Shown here: positions 34,147 to 42,402 of the stretch, in pieces
Layout of the letters: each line of letters opens with the position of its first letter
Position numbering within the stretch: the stretch's first letter is position 1
NCBI RefSeq assembly: GCF_900102625.1
Contig: NZ_FMZC01000003.1
Span: 310,001-374,000 of the forward strand
Length of the DNA stretch: 64,000 nt
Reading direction: 5' to 3'
Origin: Paracidovorax valerianellae
GTDB taxonomy: Bacteria > Pseudomonadota > Gammaproteobacteria > Burkholderiales > Burkholderiaceae_C
Position numbers and translations under genes: made by a program
Notes under the pieces: generated by a model
The model's database searches: none
The model's input: only the letters and a program-made list of their open reading frames with translations
What the model was told of the DNA's origin: nothing

Positions 34147-35654
34147 GCCTGGCCCTCGGCCGATGAAGGCGGCACGCCGAACCGCACCGACACGCGCAAG
34201 CCGCCCAGGCGGGGCGAGCCGTCCAGATCGACCTGCGCCTGGTGCATGCGTGCGATCGACTGCACGATGGCCAGGCCCAGGCCGCTGCCCGCCACCTGCG
34301 CACCGCCGTCGGCGGCCTGCGGCACGCGATAGAACCGGCCCAGCACGCGCTCGCGGTCGCCCTCGCCGATACCGGGGCCGCTGTCTTCCACCACCAGGGT
34401 GACGGTGCCGGGCCGGGCCGCACCCGCATCGCCATCGCCGTCGCCGTCGCCACCCGCATCCCGGCTGTCCGTTGTTGTCGCCCCATCCGGCGCCGCGATC
34501 ACGTGCACGTCCACCACGCCGCCGTCGGGCGTGTACTTGACGGCGTTGTCCACCAGGTTGCGCAGCAAGATGCGCAAGGCCTCGGCATGGCCCGCCACCG
34601 GGGCCGCATCGGCCGTGGCCAGGCCCAGGTCGATGCCGCGCTGCTGGGCGGCCGGCGCCGCGTCGGCCACGGCCTGCAGCGCCAGATCGGCCAGCACCAC
34701 CGGCTGCGCGGGTGCGCCCGCGGCCACGCTGGACTCCTGCCGCGCCAGCGCCAGCAGTTGCTCCACGAGCCGCGTGGCGCGGTCGATGCCGGCCGACAGC
34801 CGGGCCACCGCCACGCTGCGCGCCTCGGCATCAGGCGCGCGCAGCAAGCCTTGCGCCTGCAGCTTGAGTGCGGCCAGCGGCGAACGTAGCTCATGCGCGG
34901 CATCGGCCACGAAGTGCTGCTGCGCCTCGAAGGCACGCTGCACCCGCACGAAGAGCAGGTTCAGCTCATCCACCAGCGGCTGCACTTCGGCAGGCAGCGC
35001 CTCGCCATCGACGGGCGACAGGTCATCGGCCTGGCGCTGCGCCACCTGGCGGCGCACACGCTCCACAGGCGCCAGCGAACCGCTCACCACCCACCACACG
35101 GCCAGCGCCAGCAGCGGCGCCATGAGGGCGATGGGACCGGCCGTGCTCAGCGCCAGGTCGCGCGCCATGGCCTTGCGCGCCGCCATGTCCTGCGCCACCT
35201 GGATCACCTGCGCGCGGGTCTGCACCGAGAACACGCGGTAGGTGGTGCCATGCGCCTTCACGTTCGAAAAACCCAGCACCGCACGCTGCGGCAGCGCCGC
35301 GCCCACGGCGGACTCGAACACGCGCGACCCTTCGGAAGACCAGACCTGCACGACGAACTCGTAGCTTTCGTCTTCGTGCACCAGCGGAGCGGGCGCATTG
35401 GCCGGCACTTCCGGCAAGCCGGGGCGCAGCGCCATCGCCATCTGCTCCATGTGGTAGTCGAAGATTTCGTCGGCCTCGGTCAGCGCGGAGCGGTACGACA
35501 GCGCAATCTGCAGCAGCGCGGTGCACACGATCGCCCCCAGCAAAAACCAAAGCAGCCGCGCGCGCAGCGAATGCGCGGCCGACGCATGCCCGGCCGCGAG
35601 CGGCGCGTGGGCCTGGACGGGCGGGCTGGCGTCCGTTGCTGCGGGCTTCTTCAT
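34143..35654 (-). CDS. Sensor histidine kinase (QseC-like)
   Basis: A 503-aa membrane kinase. TM1 is about 33-52, the periplasmic sensor 53-170, TM2 about 172-192, then HAMP-like, HisKA with AAHELRSPLAALK (phospho-acceptor H254) and HATPase with LLRNLVDNAVKYTPDGG (N box), EDSGPGIGEGD (G1) and GSGLGLAIV (G2). Between the N and G1 boxes a (Gly-Asp)n run, encoded by GTCGCC-type repeats near 34430-34456, enlarges a surface loop. Start ATG 35654 overlaps the regulator stop as ATGA. It forms a pair with the OmpR-type regulator. The stimulus is unknown; neighbours suggest envelope state. Confidence 0.92.
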   Translation of the reverse strand: MKKPAATDASPPVQAHAPLAAGHASAAHSLRARLLWFLLGAIVCTALLQIALSYRSALTEADEIFDYHMEQMAMALRPGLPEVPANAPAPLVHEDESYEFVVQVWSSEGSRVFESAVGAALPQRAVLGFSNVKAHGTTYRVFSVQTRAQVIQVAQDMAARKAMARDLALSTAGPIALMAPLLALAVWWVVSGSLAPVERVRRQVAQRQADDLSPVDGEALPAEVQPLVDELNLLFVRVQRAFEAQQHFVADAAHELRSPLAALKLQAQGLLRAPDAEARSVAVARLSAGIDRATRLVEQLLALARQESSVAAGAPAQPVVLADLALQAVADAAPAAQQRGIDLGLATADAAPVAGHAEALRILLRNLVDNAVKYTPDGGVVDVHVIAAPDGATTTDSRDAGGDGDGDGDAGAARPGTVTLVVEDSGPGIGEGDRERVLGRFYRVPQAADGGAQVAGSGLGLAIVQSIARMHQAQVDLDGSPRLGGLRVSVRFGVPPSSAEGQA

Positions 35655-36310
35655 GCCTTGGGCACCATGTAGCCCACGCCGCGCACGTTCAGCAGCAGGT
35701 CGGCCCCCAGTTTCTTGCGCAGGCCATGCACGTACACCTCCACGGCGTTGCTGCTGATCTCGTCCTTCCAGCCATAGAGCTTTTCTTCGAGCTGCGTGCG
35801 CGACAGCACCATGCCCGGCCGCGCCAGCAGCGGCTCCAGCACGGCCCATTCGCGCGCCGACAGCACCACGGGCGTTCCGTTCACGGTCACCTCGCGCGTG
35901 GCCGGCAAGATCCTCACGCCCTTGTGTTCGTACGCCGGCTCCGCCCGCCCGGCCGCCCGCCGCGTCAGCGCGCGGATGCGGGCGAGCAGTTCGTCCAGTT
36001 CGTAGGGTTTGAGCACGTAGTCGTCGGCGCCGGCGTCCAGCCCTTCGACACGCTGCGCCAGCGCATCGCGCGCGGTGGCCACCAGCACTGGAGTGCGGTC
36101 CTTGCGCGCGCGCAGGTCACGCAGCACGGACAGGCCATCGCGGCGCGGCAGGCCCAGGTCGAGCAGCACGAGGTCATAGGTCTGCGTGCGCAGGGCGGTA
36201 TCGGCCATGTCGCCATCGCGCACCCAATCCACCGCGTAGTGCTCGGCGCGCAGCAGGTCGTGCACGGCTTCCCCGATCATGGTGTCGTCTTCGACGAGCA
36301 GCAAGCGCAT
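35651..36310 (-). CDS. OmpR-family response regulator
   Basis: A 219-aa regulator. The receiver domain has acidic residues D8-D9, phosphorylation site D51 and K101. The OmpR-type winged helix covers about 125-218 (LSAREWAVLEPLLARPGMVLSRTQLEEKLYG, NAVEVYVHGLRKKLG). It is the partner of the downstream kinase (4-nt overlap). Upstream, the 171-bp gap to htrA contains a GA-rich run on the minus strand ending about 10 nt before the start, acting as an extended Shine-Dalgarno region. Confidence 0.93.
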   Translation of the reverse strand: MRLLLVEDDTMIGEAVHDLLRAEHYAVDWVRDGDMADTALRTQTYDLVLLDLGLPRRDGLSVLRDLRARKDRTPVLVATARDALAQRVEGLDAGADDYVLKPYELDELLARIRALTRRAAGRAEPAYEHKGVRILPATREVTVNGTPVVLSAREWAVLEPLLARPGMVLSRTQLEEKLYGWKDEISSNAVEVYVHGLRKKLGADLLLNVRGVGYMVPKA

Positions 36311-36481
36311 GGGCGGCCCTCTTCTTCTTTCTTCTTGTCAGGTCAATCAACGCCACCGCGCCGGTAGCGGCTGCGGCCATCGCAGCGCCAGCGGCGCGGG
36401 TGTGTGGGGTGGCGAAAGGTGAGCGGCTTCCATGGCCGCCAAGCATAGCGGCCCGGTCCGCCGCTGCCGCGTAGGACGCGG

Positions 36482-38011
36482 TCAGCCCAGCGGGACCGGC
36501 ACGAAGATCTTGTCGCCGTCGCGCTGGATCAAAAGCGCCACCGATTTGCCGGCCTTGGCCATCGCCTCGCGCACCTGATCCACCCCGCGGGCCGGCGTGC
36601 CGTTGATCGCCAGCAGCACATCACCGGGCTGCACGCCCGCCAGGGCGGCAGGGCCGCGCGCATCTTCCACCAGCAGGCCGCCGTCCACGCCGGCATCGCG
36701 GCGCTCCTGCGGCTGCAGCGGCCGCAGCGCCAGGCCCAGCCGGCCCTTGCCTGCGGACTTTTCGGTGCTGGCGATCTTGTTGGCCTTCTCGCTCGCATCG
36801 CCCAGCGTCGCCATGAACTCCACCGGCTTGCCATGGCGCCACACCTCCAGCTTGGCCTGTGTGCCAGGCGCCGCCTGGCCCACGATGGCCGGCAGGTCGC
36901 CCGACGCCACGATGGGCTGCCCGTTCACGCTGCGGATCACGTCGCCCGACTTCAGGCCCGCCTTGTCGGCCGGGCCGCCCTCTTCCACGCCGGCCACCAG
37001 CGCGCCCTCGGGCTTGTCGAGCTGGAACGAGTCGGCAAACGCCTGGTTCACCTCCTGCACCGACACGCCCAGCCGCGCATGGCTGGCCTTGCCCGTGGCC
37101 ACGATCTGGTCCTTGACCTTGGCCGCCACCTCGATCGGAATGGAGAACGACACCCCTTGGTAACCGCCCGATCGGCTGTAGATCTGAGAGTTGATGCCCA
37201 CCACCTCGCCACGCGCATTGAACAGCGGGCCGCCGGAATTGCCGGGGTTCACCGCCACGTCGGTCTGGATGAAAGGCACATAGCTGTCATCGGGCAGCGA
37301 GCGGCCCTTGGCACTGACCACGCCCGCCGTCACGCTGTTTTCAAAGCCGAACGGCGAGCCGATCGCCAGCACCCATTCGCCAACCGCCAGGTTGCGCGTG
37401 CTGCCTAGCTGCACCACGGGCAGGTCCTTGGCATCGATCTTCAGCACGGCGATGTCGGTCTTCGGGTCCGAGCCCAGCACCTTGGCCCGAAACTCGCGCC
37501 GGTCGGTCAGCTTCACCGTGACCGTGTTGGCGCCTTTCACCACATGGGCATTGGTGAGGATCACCCCGTCCGCACTCACGATGAAACCCGAGCCTTCACC
37601 GCGCGTGGGCACCTCGCGCTGCCGGCCCGGGGCCTGCGCGCCGGGCGGCACCATGCCGAAACGGCGGAAGAACTCGAACATTGGATCGTTCGGGTCCATG
37701 CCCTGCGCGCCGCTGCGAGGGTGTGCCGCGGTTTCGTCATCGTCGTCGTCCGAATCGGTCAGCGATGTCTTGGTGGTGCCGCTCACGCTGATGTTCACCA
37801 CCGCCGGGCCATTGCGCGCGGTGATCTGCGCAAAGTCCGGCGCCGTCACGCCCCCGGTGTAGGGCATGGCGGCAGGCTGCGTCACTGCGGGCGGCACCGC
37901 GGCACGGCTCGGGTGCATGTTGGTCACCAGCCCTGCGCCGGTGGCTCCGATGGCGCCAGCGGTCAGCAGGGCCAGGGTCAGACGGCGAGGGGTCGAGAGA
38001 ACGGAGTTCAT
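36482..38011 (-). CDS. Periplasmic DegP/HtrA-type serine protease
   Basis: A 509-aa periplasmic protease/chaperone. An N-terminal signal (LTLALLTAGAIGATGAGLV) is followed by the trypsin-like domain with catalytic triad H156 (TNAHVV), D186 (KTDIAVLKI) and S259 (NPGNSGGP). Two PDZ domains follow (about 300-390 and 410-505). An acidic run (SDDDDDE) lies at 88-93 before the protease domain. It degrades or refolds damaged envelope proteins. Start ATG 38011 is chosen because it gives a normal signal peptide. It lies upstream of the two-component pair on the same strand. Confidence 0.93.
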   Translation of the reverse strand: MNSVLSTPRRLTLALLTAGAIGATGAGLVTNMHPSRAAVPPAVTQPAAMPYTGGVTAPDFAQITARNGPAVVNISVSGTTKTSLTDSDDDDDETAAHPRSGAQGMDPNDPMFEFFRRFGMVPPGAQAPGRQREVPTRGEGSGFIVSADGVILTNAHVVKGANTVTVKLTDRREFRAKVLGSDPKTDIAVLKIDAKDLPVVQLGSTRNLAVGEWVLAIGSPFGFENSVTAGVVSAKGRSLPDDSYVPFIQTDVAVNPGNSGGPLFNARGEVVGINSQIYSRSGGYQGVSFSIPIEVAAKVKDQIVATGKASHARLGVSVQEVNQAFADSFQLDKPEGALVAGVEEGGPADKAGLKSGDVIRSVNGQPIVASGDLPAIVGQAAPGTQAKLEVWRHGKPVEFMATLGDASEKANKIASTEKSAGKGRLGLALRPLQPQERRDAGVDGGLLVEDARGPAALAGVQPGDVLLAINGTPARGVDQVREAMAKAGKSVALLIQRDGDKIFVPVPLG

Positions 38012-38101
38012 GGCAGTCCTTTCGTTGGGTCGTTGCATGGGGGCAGTTTGGGCAACGAGACTTAGGTGTGGCTTAGGGACTGCCAACGCCTTCACATCCT
38101 C

Positions 38102-38626
38102 TCAGCCCCCCGGCCGCGAGAACTCCATGACCCAATTGGTCTCCCAGCTGCGCCCCTCATCGTCCGAAAACGCTTGCTCCCAACGGGGCGTGCCGGTGGC
38201 CAGGTTTTTCGTCCAATAGAAACGCACTTGGACTGGCCGGCCCTCGAACATGTCCTGGCCGAAAAACAAGCCCCGGTCCGTACCAGAAAACCCTCCGACC
38301 ACGGGCGACCAGAGCATGTCCGTTGCAGGGTCCAGACCGCCTGTCACGTTGTCCAGCCAGTAGATGGTCCAGCGCTTGTTTTGCGGATTGAACAGGCGCA
38401 GCGCCATACCAACGTAGCCTGCGCACCAAGTGGCGGGAATGAAGTCGTCGCAGTTGGCGATGCCGCCGGGCAATGGACGCGCTGTGCCTGTCGCGTCGAA
38501 GGTCTCCCACTCGGTACAGCCTGCGAGCCGCCGCACAAGGCGGGTATTGCGGATGTGCCAGGGGCCCATCAGGAAATCGAAATCGCTGGCATCGCCAGTG
38601 GGTGGAATCGTGTCGGGAAGGTTCAT
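38102..38626 (-). CDS. DUF1579-like protein
   Basis: A 174-aa soluble protein of a lipocalin-like unknown family. FDFLMGPWHIRNTRLVRRLAGCTEWETFD at the N-terminus is typical of DUF1579-like proteins, followed by TIYWLDNVTG and VQVRFYWTKN strands. It lies 23 bp after the NIPSNAP gene and is probably cotranscribed with it under the WYL regulator. Function unknown. Confidence 0.72.
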   Translation of the reverse strand: MNLPDTIPPTGDASDFDFLMGPWHIRNTRLVRRLAGCTEWETFDATGTARPLPGGIANCDDFIPATWCAGYVGMALRLFNPQNKRWTIYWLDNVTGGLDPATDMLWSPVVGGFSGTDRGLFFGQDMFEGRPVQVRFYWTKNLATGTPRWEQAFSDDEGRSWETNWVMEFSRPGG

Positions 38627-38649
38627 GGTCTGCCTCGGAAGGTGGCGGG

Positions 38650-39405
38650 TCATGCGTGCAAGGCCGAGTGGGCCGTGGGCTGGAGGCGATGACTTTCGGG
38701 GGCCTTCGCGAGCCAGGATGCGAGGCCGGGCGCCACGTCGCGCTGCCATGCGCTGCTGTTGGCGAAGTTGTCGAGGGCTTGCGCATCGTCGAACAGCGCC
38801 AAGCCGAGCAGCACCGGCTCGCCTTCGCGCACGGGCAGGCGCGGGAAGGTGTTGGGGCTTGCATCGCTGGCATACCACGCGGTGTGGCGGGCGCCGCCCG
38901 TGCGCAGCACGGGGTCCATGTGATGGCGGCAATGGTCCAGCAGCGCGGGCGTTGCGGGCTCGTTCAGATAGAACACCGTGGCATCGAGCACGTCGTGGGC
39001 CAAGCCGTTGGCGCCCGCGGCTGCGCGGTTCGCCGGCAAGCCCGTAGCGGCGCCTGGCCATGCGGGGTGCAGCAGCAGCACGTTGTCCGAATCGACCATG
39101 GTGGCGTTGGCAGCATCGCGGTGCGCGGCCCAGACGGGCCCGCCGTAAAAGGCGGCGAGGGCCCGCTGGCGCGCAGGCATGTCGGCAAAGCCGCGCAGCC
39201 AGACGAAGAGATCGGGCCGGTCCAGGTCGATGAACTGGCCGATCACCCGCATGCCTTCGCGCTCCTGCGTTTCGAGGAACTCACGGTCGAACAGGTCGAT
39301 GAGCATTTCGCGCTGGCCGGGGTGCAATGCGTATTGGCGGAATTCGACGATGGAGCAGTCGGCGAGCGGTGGAGCGGAGGGAATGGCGGTGGCGATGGTG
39401 GACAT
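38650..39405 (-). CDS. NIPSNAP family protein
   Basis: A 251-aa protein with two ferredoxin-like repeats (about 18-115 and 135-240). The first starts SIVEFRQYALHPGQREMLIDLFDREFLETQE, which matches the NIPSNAP family. Members have varied or unknown roles. It is divergent from a WYL-type regulator across 134 bp holding a perfect palindrome, so it is probably that regulator's target, together with the DUF1579-like gene. Confidence 0.82.
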   Translation of the reverse strand: MSTIATAIPSAPPLADCSIVEFRQYALHPGQREMLIDLFDREFLETQEREGMRVIGQFIDLDRPDLFVWLRGFADMPARQRALAAFYGGPVWAAHRDAANATMVDSDNVLLLHPAWPGAATGLPANRAAAGANGLAHDVLDATVFYLNEPATPALLDHCRHHMDPVLRTGGARHTAWYASDASPNTFPRLPVREGEPVLLGLALFDDAQALDNFANSSAWQRDVAPGLASWLAKAPESHRLQPTAHSALHA

Positions 39406-39463
39406 GCGGCGTTCCTGGGGTCGAAGGGTTCACGGAAAGAGGAAGCCCGCAGTCTGCGGCGCC

Positions 39464-39488
39464 ATACCTGCCAAGGCATGGCAGGTAT
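39464..39488. promoter_or_regulatory. Perfect 10-bp palindrome, candidate WYL-regulator operator
   Basis: Arms ATACCTGCCA (39464-39473) and TGGCAGGTAT (39479-39488) are separated by 5 bp. The site lies midway between the divergent NIPSNAP and WYL genes, where a shared operator is expected. Confidence 0.7.
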
Positions 39489-39539
39489 TCGCTGCATACT
39501 GTCGCGAGCAAAAAATTCTCGTAGCCGGACTCTCCCACC

Positions 39540-40532
39540 ATGCGCGCCAGTCGCCTGCTCTCCATCCAGATGCTGCTCGAAACCCAGGGGCGCATGAGCG
39601 CGCAGGCCCTGGCCGGGGCACTCGAAGTCTCGGTGCGCACGCTTTACCGCGATGTGGACCAGCTCACCGCCGCCGGCGTGCCCATTTATGCCGAGCGGGG
39701 GCGCCATGGCGGGTTTGCGTTGCTGCCGGGGTGGAAGACCACGCTGACGGGGCTCACCCCATCCGAAGCGCAGGCCGTGTTCTTGAGCGGGTTGCCCGGC
39801 CCGGCCGGCGACCTGGGCCTGGGGGAGGATGTAGCGGGCGCGCGCCTCAAATTGCTGGCGGCACTGCCCGCGCCCTGGCGCGAAGATGCGCAGCGTGTGA
39901 GCGCGCGGCTGCACCTCGACCCCGTGGACTGGTACCGCGAGAGCGAGCCCACGCCGCACTTGGCGACGGTGGCGGCCGCTGTGTGGAGCGGCCAGCAACT
40001 GGCCTTGCGCTATGAGAGCTGGGCCGACACGGTGGAGCGAACGGTGGGCGCCCTGGGCCTGGTGCTCAAGGCCGGTGTCTGGTACCTGGTGGCCCTGCCC
40101 ACCGGCAACGGTGCGAAAGAAGGAGGACCACGCACTTACCGCGTGTCCAGCATTCGCGCGGCCACGGCACTCGGCACTGCGGTGCGGCGCCCGGCGCGGT
40201 TCGATTTGCCGGCCTACTGGGCGCAGTCCATCCGCCGGTTCGAGTCGAGCCTCTACACGGGCGAGGCGGATCTGTTGGCCACGCCTGCAGGCCTTAAAGG
40301 ACTGAGCGCGCTCAGCGCCGCAGTGGCACGGGCAGTGGCGACAGCTGTGGCTGCGCCATCGCGCCGTAAGGATGGCCGCGTGGCGGTCACGATTCCCATC
40401 GAATCGGTGGACCACGCCTGCGGACAGCTCATGCGCCAATCGCCCGAGGTCGAGGTGCTGCGCCCGGTGGCGTTGCGGCGCGCACTGGTCAAGCGCATCG
40501 AAGCCACTGCGCGGCTGTATCGGCTGCGCTGA
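39540..40532 (+). CDS. YafY/PafC-type transcriptional regulator with WYL domain
   Basis: A 330-aa regulator. The N-terminal winged helix spans about 1-60 (LLSIQMLLETQGRMSAQALAGALEVSVRTLYRDVDQL). A WYL ligand-binding domain covers about 135-225 and contains the name motif in KAGVWYLVAL. A C-terminal WCX-like domain follows (about 245-330). WYL domains are thought to bind nucleic acids or small ligands. It most likely controls the divergent NIPSNAP/DUF1579 pair. Confidence 0.88.
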   Translation: MRASRLLSIQMLLETQGRMSAQALAGALEVSVRTLYRDVDQLTAAGVPIYAERGRHGGFALLPGWKTTLTGLTPSEAQAVFLSGLPGPAGDLGLGEDVAGARLKLLAALPAPWREDAQRVSARLHLDPVDWYRESEPTPHLATVAAAVWSGQQLALRYESWADTVERTVGALGLVLKAGVWYLVALPTGNGAKEGGPRTYRVSSIRAATALGTAVRRPARFDLPAYWAQSIRRFESSLYTGEADLLATPAGLKGLSALSAAVARAVATAVAAPSRRKDGRVAVTIPIESVDHACGQLMRQSPEVEVLRPVALRRALVKRIEATARLYRLR

Positions 40533-40609
40533 CACCGCACGGGTTCACGACCTGTCGCGATCTTTCACAAGGACAGGTCATCAAGCCGGCTGATGACACA
40601 GGCGAATGG

Positions 40610-42238
40610 TCAGCCGCGGCTGCGCAGCGTGCGGCTCAGCAGCACGACCGGTACCAAGCCCACCGCCACCAGCGCCAGCGAGGGCAGCGCGGCTTCGCCC
40701 AGGCGCTCGTCGCGCGCCAGTTGGTAGGCGACCACGGCGAGGGTGTCGCTGTTGAAGGGCCGCAGCACCATGGTGGCGGGCAGTTCCTTCATCACATCCA
40801 CGAACACCAGCAATGCCGCAGCGGCGGTGGAACGCTTGAGCAGCGGCCAGTGCACGCGTGCCAGCAGGCCGGCGCCGCCCGCGCCGAGCATGCGGGCGGA
40901 ATCGTCCAGGCTGGCAGGAATGCGCGCGTAGCCGCTTTGCATGGATTGCAGGGCCACCGCGCAAAAGCGCACGAGATAAGCCCACACGATGCCGACCGCC
41001 GTGGCGGTGATGATCGACGGCAGCCCCCATTGCGGCGCGGCGGCCTGCAGCCAGCCCACGGGCAGCAGCAGGCCGACGACGATCACGGCGCCGGGCACGG
41101 CATACCCCAGGCTCGCCAGCTGGGCCACGCCCCGCGTGAGCGCGCCGGCCTGCCGGCGCACGGCAAAGGCCAGCACCAGGGCGATGGCCACGGCCAGCAC
41201 GGCGGTGATGCTGCCCAGGCGCACGCTGTTGCCGGCCCATTCCAGAAAGCGCGACCAGGGCAGCACGGACCAGTCGGCCGCCAGCGGCCGCAGCATGAAC
41301 GCCACCGGCGCCACGAAGCCGAACAGCACCGGCAGCACGCACACCGCCCACGCGGCCACGCAACGCAGGCCCTGCAGCCGCTGCGGCTGGGCCTCGGCTG
41401 AGCCGGCACGGCCGGCACCGCCCGCGGCAAAGCGCATGCGCCGCTGCGCGCGCTGCTCCAGTTGCAGCAGCAGCATGACGAGCACGAGCAGGATGGTGGC
41501 CAGCTGCGCAGCGGCAAGCCGGTTGTCCATCGACAGCCATGCCTTGTAGATGCCCGTGGTGAATGTTTGAATGCCGAAGTAGCTCACCACGCCGAAGTCG
41601 GCCAGGGTTTCCATCAGGACCAGTGCCACGCCCGCCGCGACGGCCGGGCGCGCCAGCGGCAGCGCCACGGTGCGCACCCGCCGCGCCAGAGGCGCGCCCA
41701 GCAGTCGCGCGGCCTCCATGAGGTGGGCCGCGCGCTCGCCCAGGGCAGTGCGCGCGAGCAGGTACACGTAGGGATACAGCGAGAAGATGAAGACCCACAC
41801 GGCCCCGCCCAGGCTGCGTACTTCGGGCAGCAACCGGCCCTGCAAGCCATAGGTCTCGCGCAGCCACACCTGCAGGGGGCCGCTGAACTGCAGAAAGTCG
41901 GTATAGGCGTACGCGGTCACATAGGCCGGCATGGCCAGCGGCAGCAGCAGCAGCCATTCCAACGTGCGCCGTCCCCTGAAATCAAACAGCGTGACGGCCG
42001 CCGCCGTGGCCGTGCCCACCACCGCAGCACCGATGGCCACGGCCAGCCCCAGCCAGACCGTGGTGACGAAGTAGCCCGGCAACACGGTGGCCGCCATTTC
42101 GCGAAGGATGGCCCCGGCCTCGGCGCCCCCCACCGTGCCCGGCAACCAGGAGGCGAGCACTGCCAGCACCGGCAATGTCAGCGCGGCGGCCAGCAGCAGC
42201 AAGGGAATGGATCGCAGGGCGGAGAGCAAGCGGGGCAA
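40610..42238 (-). CDS. Fe(III)-type ABC transporter permease (FbpB/SfuB-like)
   Basis: A 542-aa inner-membrane permease with two fused permease halves (about 12 helices). Each half has the EAA-type loop for ATPase contact (LMEAARLLGAPLARRVRTVALPLARPA and IPASLDDSARMLGAGGAGLLARVHWPLLKRS). This fusion is typical of FbpB/SfuB ferric transporters. The start is uncertain. An ATG at 42379 lies inside the putative Fur box and is rejected. TTG 42238 is chosen because the sequence becomes family-like there (PRLLSALRSIPLLLLAAALTLPV), but GTG 42298 is possible. It is divergent from the ATPase gene. The periplasmic binding protein is not in this window. Confidence 0.83.
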   Translation of the reverse strand: MPRLLSALRSIPLLLLAAALTLPVLAVLASWLPGTVGGAEAGAILREMAATVLPGYFVTTVWLGLAVAIGAAVVGTATAAAVTLFDFRGRRTLEWLLLLPLAMPAYVTAYAYTDFLQFSGPLQVWLRETYGLQGRLLPEVRSLGGAVWVFIFSLYPYVYLLARTALGERAAHLMEAARLLGAPLARRVRTVALPLARPAVAAGVALVLMETLADFGVVSYFGIQTFTTGIYKAWLSMDNRLAAAQLATILLVLVMLLLQLEQRAQRRMRFAAGGAGRAGSAEAQPQRLQGLRCVAAWAVCVLPVLFGFVAPVAFMLRPLAADWSVLPWSRFLEWAGNSVRLGSITAVLAVAIALVLAFAVRRQAGALTRGVAQLASLGYAVPGAVIVVGLLLPVGWLQAAAPQWGLPSIITATAVGIVWAYLVRFCAVALQSMQSGYARIPASLDDSARMLGAGGAGLLARVHWPLLKRSTAAAALLVFVDVMKELPATMVLRPFNSDTLAVVAYQLARDERLGEAALPSLALVAVGLVPVVLLSRTLRSRG

Positions 42239-42361
42239 CGGGCGGCCTTGGGAATGGAAGGAGAAAGGACGACGGAACGCCGGAGCGAAGAGCGGCACGC
42301 GCCATCGGGAGCAGAACGCGAAATGCCCTGAATGGCTTGCCGATGAAAGCCGCGAGATGCA

Positions 42362-42380
42362 AATGCGAATTCTACGCATT
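42362..42380. promoter_or_regulatory. Putative Fur box
   Basis: AATGCGAATTCTACGCATT is a 19-bp imperfect palindrome (arms AATGCG/CGCATT) shaped like beta-proteobacterial Fur sites. It lies 22 bp before the ATPase start in the divergent region of the ferric-type transporter. Weak in the central positions. Confidence 0.5.
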
Positions 42381-42402
42381 GGCGCCTTCTAGAATCGCGG
42401 CC

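Noticed and set aside
42239-42379. N-terminal extension of the ferric-type permease from ATG 42379
   Set aside because: The ATG is inside the putative Fur box and the extension is not family-like.
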